A stretch of 5,904 nt of DNA from an uncultured Clostridia bacterium (GTDB taxonomy: Bacteria; Bacillota; Clostridia; Christensenellales; Aristaeellaceae): contig CAMOIA010000102.1 in the NCBI GenBank assembly GCA_946615785.1, forward strand, positions 1 to 5,904. The letters run 5' to 3'. The position numbers and the translations under genes were made by a program. Shown piece after piece: positions 1-4,037 of this stretch. The notes beneath the pieces are model-generated. The model saw nothing but the letters and a program-made list of their open reading frames with translations. It was not told where the DNA came from and did no database searches. The first letter of the stretch is position 1, and each line of letters opens with the position of its first letter.

Positions 1-2
1 AA

Positions 3-569
3 AGGCTCGAGCTGCGGGCGGCCAGGTGGATCGCGCAGTTTGCGGTGGAGCATACCCTGACGGATGGAATGAAGGCGGTTGATTGTACCATGGGGAATGG
101 GCATGATACGCTTTTCATGGCCTCCCTCGTCGGGCCGCACGGCCATGTGGACGCTTTTGACGTACAAAAAGAGGCGGTCGCATCCACACAGGCTCTTCTT
201 GAGCGCGAAGGGATGACCGAACGTGTTTCTTTGCACCTTGCAGGACATGAACGCATTCAGGAATTCGTGAAAGATCCTGTGAATATGATCGTGTTTAACC
301 TTGGCTGGCTTCCCGGCGGGGATAAAAGCCGGACGGCGATGTGGAAGCCCCCCCGCCGGGCTGTGGCGGCAGGACTGGAGCTGCTTGTGCCGATGGGGGT
401 CATGTCAGTATGCGTGTATCCCGGGCACGCAGAAGGCGAAAAAGAGCGCCAGGGTTTGGCAGCGTATTTCTCTTCGCTGCCGCCAAGGCGCTTTAATGTG
501 CTCCGGCATACGTTCATCAATGCGATTGACGCGCCGGAATGCTTTTTGATTCAGCGTCAGCTGCCTTAG
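3..569 (+). CDS. mnmM: tRNA mnm5s2U-type SAM-dependent methyltransferase (MnmM/YtqB family), 5' end outside the window
   Basis: Class I SAM-dependent methyltransferase of the family once called 'putative rRNA methylase'. The Bacillus member YtqB, now MnmM, methylates 5-aminomethyl-2-thiouridine at the tRNA wobble position to mnm5s2U, in the cytoplasm. Counting from the first visible codon at 3, the SAM glycine loop DCTMGNGHD is residues 27-35, an acidic beta-2 end AFD is 51-53, the family signature NLGWLPGGDK is 99-108, and YPGHAEGE is 139-146. The frame is open to the left edge. A GTG at 45 is the first in-window start, but it has no ribosome binding site and would cut into the helix that normally precedes the SAM loop, so I place the true start just upstream. 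The visible 188 residues are close to the roughly 194 of the Bacillus protein, so little is missing. The stop TAG at 567-569 overlaps the stop of convergent ricT. Family assignment is firm; the exact substrate is inferred from the family. Confidence 0.88.
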   Translation, partial: RLELRAARWIAQFAVEHTLTDGMKAVDCTMGNGHDTLFMASLVGPHGHVDAFDVQKEAVASTQALLEREGMTERVSLHLAGHERIQEFVKDPVNMIVFNLGWLPGGDKSRTAMWKPPRRAVAAGLELLVPMGVMSVCVYPGHAEGEKERQGLAAYFSSLPPRRFNVLRHTFINAIDAPECFLIQRQLP

Positions 570-1567
570 GATTCGCTCTCGTTTTCCACGGCGATGGAAT
601 CGTCGCTTTCATCCAGCAGCTCCATGACTTCGTTTTCGGCGCTGTTTTGATCCAATCCGTCCTCTTCCTGCAATTCACGTGCCATGACGGCGATATCGGC
701 GCTCTCCTTGTTTTCGACGGAAGAGCGCTTTTCTTTTTTCTCACCGTTTTCCTGGGGAAGATAGAGCCGTTTGACATCCGTCATCGGGTATTCTTTGATT
801 TCTGTGTCGTCGCCCTTGGGCAGGCGCACTTTCACCGTTTCTTTCAGAATGTTCAGCTCGATCACGGTGCCGTTACCGTCCGGCGTTACCACTTCTTTGC
901 CGATCTTCGGCATTTTTTTCCGCGTTGCCTCATAATGATCTTCCTCATACTTAAGACAGCACATCAGCCTGCCGCAGACACCGGAAATTTTGGTGGGGTT
1001 CAGAGAAAGGTTCTGCTCCTTGGCCATTTTGATGGAAACAGGCTGGAAATCGCCCAGGAAGGAAGCGCAGCAAAGGGGACGGCCGCACATGCCAAGCCCA
1101 CCGAGCATTTTGGCTTCGTCCCGTACGCCGATCTGGCGAAGCTCGATCCGCGTATGGAAGATGGAAGCAAGATCCTTGACTAGCGCACGAAAATCCACGC
1201 GCTTGTCAGAGGTGAAATAAAACAGAAGCTTGCTGTTGTCAAAAGTGTATTCGCACCGGACCAGCTTCATCGGCAGGTTATGCTCGGCGACTTTTTGCTC
1301 ACAAAGCGCGAGCGCGTCCGGTTCCTTATCACGGTTTTCCTTTTCATGGATCGCGTCTTCTTCCGTCGCGATGCGGATGACGTTTTTAAGCGGTGGGGTG
1401 ATCAATTCATCGGGCACTTCGCTGATCCCGGTTACGACCTCACCGTATTCGATACCACGAACCGTTTCGACAATCACAGCATCCCCGGCGCTGGGCCATA
1501 AATTGCCGGGCGCAAAATAATAAAGCTTTCCGGCATTCCGAAAACGAACACCAATCACATTTACCAT
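566..1567 (-). CDS. ricT: RicT/YaaT, PSP1-domain regulator of RNA processing
   Basis: A 333-residue cytoplasmic PSP1-domain protein. In Bacillus, RicT (YaaT) works with RicA and RicF as an iron-sulfur complex that steers RNase Y-dependent mRNA maturation and affects sporulation, competence and biofilm formation. The N-terminal half (about 1-130) has the YaaT start VNVIGVRFR and the GIEYGEVV segment. The cysteine-rich core follows: MCGRPLCC puts cysteines at 161, 166 and 167, and VCGRLMCC at 198, 203 and 204. This is the pattern expected for Fe-S ligands. A beta-rich segment (about 220-270) with GKEVVTPDGNGTVIELN comes next. Residues from about 272 on form a charged, very acidic, low-complexity tail ending in ENESES; Bacillus YaaT is about 275 residues, so this tail is extra. 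The start ATG overlaps the holB stop by 7 bp (ATGGTAA), and GGAGG lies 10 nt upstream inside holB, suggesting coupled translation. No ricA or ricF is in the window, so the complex itself is inferred. Confidence 0.93.
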   Translation of the reverse strand: MVNVIGVRFRNAGKLYYFAPGNLWPSAGDAVIVETVRGIEYGEVVTGISEVPDELITPPLKNVIRIATEEDAIHEKENRDKEPDALALCEQKVAEHNLPMKLVRCEYTFDNSKLLFYFTSDKRVDFRALVKDLASIFHTRIELRQIGVRDEAKMLGGLGMCGRPLCCASFLGDFQPVSIKMAKEQNLSLNPTKISGVCGRLMCCLKYEEDHYEATRKKMPKIGKEVVTPDGNGTVIELNILKETVKVRLPKGDDTEIKEYPMTDVKRLYLPQENGEKKEKRSSVENKESADIAVMARELQEEDGLDQNSAENEVMELLDESDDSIAVENESES

Positions 1568-2529
1568 AAAGCGGTTTCCTCCGTTATGATTTGCAGCAGT
1601 TTTTCTGCAGCGCCGATCCAGACGACGTTGCTTGCCCGGTACATACGGGCTTCGAAAATTCTGTTCAGGATCCTTTTCAGGCTTTCCGCATCGGCATCAG
1701 CCCAGTTTGACGGGACGGCGGAGGGGAGGCTGTCTGCGCCTGTACGCAGGAGCAATTCGACCTCCATTTCAAAAATGTTCAACAGCTCTGCAGCATCGTC
1801 CTTTTTCTCCCGCAGAATCCTGAGCGCAGCGGGAATGTCACTGCTTTTTTGAACTGAAAAAAAGGTTTTTTCAACTGTTTCGGCGCGTTCCCAGAAATGC
1901 GGGTCCGCTTCCATATCCAATGCGCGTCCGATAGAGCCGGAACAGAGCGGAACCAGTCGGCTGCGGTGGTCATAGGGAATACCGTGCTCTTCCAGAGCGG
2001 ACAACAGTCTTTCCTTTGGCCAGGGCGCGATTCGGGCGATTCGGCATCGGGAACGGATTGTGGGCAGGATCGCCCGAAGCGAGTCCGCGGTAAACAGGAA
2101 GTACGTGCTGTCGTCGGGCTCTTCGATGGATTTCAGGAGCGCATTTTGCGCCTGCGGTGTTAAAAGCTCCGCATTTTCGATCAGCACCACGCGGCGTCCA
2201 TGCTCCAGCGGATGGCTTGAAAGCGCGTCAAGAATGCTGCGGATGGAATCGATAATGATGTTTTTGGTGTCACGCTTTTTTTCAGGTATCAAAAAATCCG
2301 GCAGCTGCATGCGGTCAAACCGTCTGCAGTTTTTGCAGATCCCGCAGGGCTTCATTGGGGCGGTTCCACGGCACATGATGCCTTTGGCAAGCTGGCGCGC
2401 AAGCGTTTTTTTTCCTACGCCGTAAGGCCCTGCGATCAGGAGAGCCTGAGGAAGCTGCCCGCGCTGCATTTCTTCTTTCAGCAAATGTTCCGGATCCATG
2501 GACAGCGGTTCCGCTGACATCAAAAGCAT
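1561..2529 (-). CDS. holB: DNA polymerase III delta' subunit (clamp loader)
   Basis: The delta' subunit of the clamp-loader complex, which with delta and DnaX loads the beta sliding clamp during chromosome replication. With the start at 2529 it is 322 residues, normal for the family. Visible features are the Walker A loop GPYGVGKKT (34-42), a zinc-binding cysteine cluster C53, C62, C65 and C68, a Walker B-like strand RVVLIENAELL (113-123) with ENA rather than a classic DE pair, the QNALLKSIEEP helix (128-138), and the SRC motif (160-162) that supplies the arginine finger. The C-terminal collar region (about 215-322) is less conserved. The frame extends to an ATG at 2652, but those extra 41 residues look unlike any delta' start and would contain a perfect promoter. 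The ATG at 2529 has AAAGGA 6 nt upstream, so I chose it. Another ATG at 2520 lacks a binding site. It is followed by ricT with a 7-bp overlap, the usual Gram-positive pairing. Confidence 0.93.
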   Translation of the reverse strand: MLLMSAEPLSMDPEHLLKEEMQRGQLPQALLIAGPYGVGKKTLARQLAKGIMCRGTAPMKPCGICKNCRRFDRMQLPDFLIPEKKRDTKNIIIDSIRSILDALSSHPLEHGRRVVLIENAELLTPQAQNALLKSIEEPDDSTYFLFTADSLRAILPTIRSRCRIARIAPWPKERLLSALEEHGIPYDHRSRLVPLCSGSIGRALDMEADPHFWERAETVEKTFFSVQKSSDIPAALRILREKKDDAAELLNIFEMEVELLLRTGADSLPSAVPSNWADADAESLKRILNRIFEARMYRASNVVWIGAAEKLLQIITEETALW

Positions 2530-2535
2530 TCCACG

Positions 2536-2541
2536 TCCTTT
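2536..2541 (-). promoter_or_regulatory. Ribosome binding site that fixes the holB start
   Basis: On the minus strand AAAGGA stands 6 nt before the ATG at 2529. It supports this start over the in-frame ATGs at 2652 and 2520, neither of which has a comparable site at a proper distance. Confidence 0.75.
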
Positions 2542-2565
2542 CCGCAAGACAGTGTGCGCTCCAAG

Positions 2566-2594
2566 ATTATAAACCAATTTGTTCGCAATGGCAA
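2566..2594 (-). promoter_or_regulatory. Sigma-A promoter for holB-ricT
   Basis: On the minus strand, -35 TTGCCA (2594-2589; 5 of 6 to consensus), a 17-bp spacer and -10 TATAAT (2571-2566; 6 of 6). Transcription would begin near 2559, giving a leader of about 30 nt with the holB ribosome binding site. It lies in the 137-bp gap after deoB, so holB-ricT can be transcribed without reading through deoB. Sequence match only. Confidence 0.8.
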
Positions 2595-2613
2595 CCTTCC
2601 CTTTGCCGGAAGG
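2595..2613 (-). repeat. Small inverted repeat abutting the holB -35 box
   Basis: On the minus strand CCTTCC, a 7-nt loop (GGCAAAG) and GGAAGG form a perfect 6-bp dyad. The dyad ends exactly where the -35 hexamer TTGCCA begins. There is no run of T after it, so it is a poor intrinsic terminator for deoB. It could be a protein binding site or a weak hairpin at the deoB mRNA end; chance is also possible. Confidence 0.4.
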
Positions 2614-2666
2614 AATAAGAAGATACAATCCATGATCCGAAGAACAGAACAAGATGCTGCTGAATA

Positions 2667-3833
2667 TTAGATCTCAAGCGCTTCCAGGAAGCTTTCAGCC
2701 TGAAAACGTTCGTCGAGGGAAAAGTATTCCGCAATGGTAGCGGCAATATCTGCGTATGTTGTGCGATCCCCAAGCGGATAGAGACCTTTCATGCCTTTTC
2801 GCCAGGCAAGGATCGGGATGTACTCGCGCGTGTGATCCGTTCCGTGGAAGGTGGGGTCGCATCCATGATCCGCGGTGATGATCAGCATGTCGCCGTCATG
2901 CATCAGGGCTTTGATTTCAGGCAGCTTTTTATCAAAGGCCATCAGGGCGTTCCCATAGCCGATCGGATCTCTGCGGTGTCCGTAAATCATATCCGTATCC
3001 ACGAGGTTCACAAAGAGAAGCCCGTTGAAATCCTGTTTCAGGTATTCCAGCATTGATTCTGTGCAGGCGGGATTTCCGGCGGAATGGACGGAGCCGGTCA
3101 GACCGCGGTGGGCGAAAATATCTTCGATTTTGCCCACGCCAAGGACATCCAGACCGGCAGATTTCATAACGTCCAGCAGGGTCTGTCCGGTTGGGTCAAG
3201 GGAAAAGTCGCGGCGGCCGCTTGTGCGTGTAAAGTGTCCTTTGCCTGAGCCGATAAAGGGGCGCGCAATGACACGGCCGACGCCGTAGGGCCCCTGAAGC
3301 TGCTTGCGCGCGATTTCACAAAAACGGTAAAGCGTATCGAGCGGATATAGCTCTTCGTGACAGGCGATCTGAAAGACGCTGTCCGCTGAGGTATAGACGA
3401 TGGGGTATTTTGTCCGCAGATGCTCTTCGCCAAGCTCGTCGAGAATGGCTGTGCCGGAGGCAGGCTTGTTTCCGATCACTTTGGTGCCGATTGCCTGTTC
3501 AAAACGCGAAATGACATCCTCAGGGAAACCGTTCGGGAAGGTCGGAAAAGGAGAAGAGAGCGTGAGGCCGGCAATTTCCCAATGGCCGGTAGTGGTATCC
3601 TTGCCTTTTGAACGTTCGGCAGCACGCCCGTAAGCGCCGACGGCAAGAGGATCTGCGGGAATGCTGAGCCCACCGATATGCCCAAGGCCCATCAGGCGCA
3701 TGTTCGGAACACGAAGATCGATCGATTCCGCAACATGACGAAGGGTATTTGCGCCGACATCTCCATACGCAGCTGCATCAGGCAGCATTCCCGCGCCAAC
3801 GGAGTCCAATACAACGATAATTGCTCTTTTCAT
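2667..3833 (-). CDS. deoB: Phosphopentomutase
   Basis: DeoB interconverts ribose 1-phosphate and ribose 5-phosphate, and the deoxy forms, linking nucleoside phosphorolysis to the pentose phosphate pool in the cytoplasm. The 388 residues are close to the roughly 394 of the Bacillus enzyme, so it is complete. It is an alkaline-phosphatase-superfamily metalloenzyme. By analogy with the studied Bacillus enzyme, the two-manganese site would be D10 (VLDSVGAG), D281 and H286 (VDTDMIYGH), D322 and H323 (ADHGCDP) and H334 (TDHTREYIP). The phosphorylated threonine lies in KGKDTTTGHWE, probably T82. The cap domain spans roughly 95-215, with TSADSVFQIA (148-157) and RPFIGSGKGHFTRTSGRRD (191-209) at the substrate side. 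The ATG at 3833 has AGAGGT 7 nt upstream (3846-3841). No purine or pyrimidine nucleoside phosphorylase gene, the usual deoB companion, is next to it here. It is divergent from the wall-binding protein gene. Confidence 0.97.
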   Translation of the reverse strand: MKRAIIVVLDSVGAGMLPDAAAYGDVGANTLRHVAESIDLRVPNMRLMGLGHIGGLSIPADPLAVGAYGRAAERSKGKDTTTGHWEIAGLTLSSPFPTFPNGFPEDVISRFEQAIGTKVIGNKPASGTAILDELGEEHLRTKYPIVYTSADSVFQIACHEELYPLDTLYRFCEIARKQLQGPYGVGRVIARPFIGSGKGHFTRTSGRRDFSLDPTGQTLLDVMKSAGLDVLGVGKIEDIFAHRGLTGSVHSAGNPACTESMLEYLKQDFNGLLFVNLVDTDMIYGHRRDPIGYGNALMAFDKKLPEIKALMHDGDMLIITADHGCDPTFHGTDHTREYIPILAWRKGMKGLYPLGDRTTYADIAATIAEYFSLDERFQAESFLEALEI

Positions 3834-3863
3834 ACATTTGACCTCTTTGCACTTGATACTTCT

Positions 3864-3892
3864 ATTTTACACGGAATTGGTGAATTTGAAAA
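3864..3892 (-). promoter_or_regulatory. Probable sigma-A promoter for deoB
   Basis: On the minus strand, -35 TTTTCA (3892-3887; 4 of 6), a 17-bp spacer and -10 TAAAAT (3869-3864; 5 of 6). The start would be near 3857, giving a leader of about 24 nt that includes the AGAGGT ribosome binding site. The hexamers are moderate. Support comes from the sequence ATTATTC just before the -35 box, which recurs at the same place in the divergent promoter, and from the identical -10 and spacer length. Confidence 0.6.
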
Positions 3893-3951
3893 GAATAATC
3901 TTAAACTGTGTTATTTGCAGAAAAACGTTGAAACGGCAGAAGTCATCCTTG

Positions 3952-3977
3952 TAATTGTTACAGATTTTTAACAATTA
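3952..3977. promoter_or_regulatory. Candidate operator: perfect 9-bp inverted repeat
   Basis: TAATTGTTA (3952-3960) and TAACAATTA (3969-3977) are exact reverse complements separated by 8 bp. The right arm ends 3 bp before the -35 hexamer of the forward promoter. This size and position suit a dimeric transcription factor acting on the wall-protein gene, and perhaps on deoB about 60 bp away. It is not followed by a T-run on either strand that would make it a convincing terminator, and no gene ends here. The binding protein is unknown. Confidence 0.5.
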
Positions 3978-3980
3978 TTC

Positions 3981-4009
3981 TTGACATGATAACAGAAAAG
4001 AAATAAAAT
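3981..4009 (+). promoter_or_regulatory. Sigma-A promoter for the SH3/PGBD protein gene
   Basis: -35 TTGACA (3981-3986; 6 of 6), a 17-bp spacer and -10 TAAAAT (4004-4009; 5 of 6). Transcription would start near 4016, giving a leader of about 22 nt that contains the GGGAGG ribosome binding site. The flanking ATTATTC and the inverted repeat immediately upstream suggest regulation. Sequence match only. Confidence 0.82.
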
Positions 4010-4024
4010 GGTAATGATAAAGAT

Positions 4025-4030
4025 GGGAGG
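4025..4030 (+). promoter_or_regulatory. Ribosome binding site fixing the start at 4038
   Basis: GGGAGG lies 7 nt before the ATG at 4038. In-frame ATGs at 4008, 4014 and 4023 overlap the -10 box, the likely transcript start or this site, so they are not credible starts. The 4038 start also gives a normal signal peptide. Confidence 0.85.
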
Positions 4031-4037
4031 CATTGCA

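Noticed and set aside
348..354. Run of seven C in the methyltransferase gene as a phase-variation or frameshift site
   Set aside because: The frame is intact on both sides with family-like sequence, and a housekeeping tRNA enzyme is an unlikely phase-variable gene.
539..1183. A 214-codon open frame on the plus strand opposite ricT
   Set aside because: It is antisense to a clear RicT protein, has no family-like motifs, and its start lies inside the methyltransferase gene.
1855..1873. A7/T6 inverted repeat TGAAAAAA-AGG-TTTTTTCA inside holB as a slippage or frameshift signal
   Set aside because: It is read in frame as EKTFFSVQ, the runs are short for transcriptional slippage, and no in-phase slippery heptamer is present.
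3926..3935. Small palindrome CGTTGAAACG in the divergent region
   Set aside because: Arms of only four bases; expected by chance and not aligned with either promoter.
3678..3971. A 97-codon plus-strand frame reaching into the divergent gap
   Set aside because: Most of it is antisense to the start of deoB and the rest crosses the promoter region; no ribosome binding site or protein character was seen.
3986..4006. Six-codon leader-like frame (MITEKK) before the wall-protein gene
   Set aside because: It begins inside the -35 box and ends at the -10 box, upstream of the expected transcript start, so it would not be in that mRNA.
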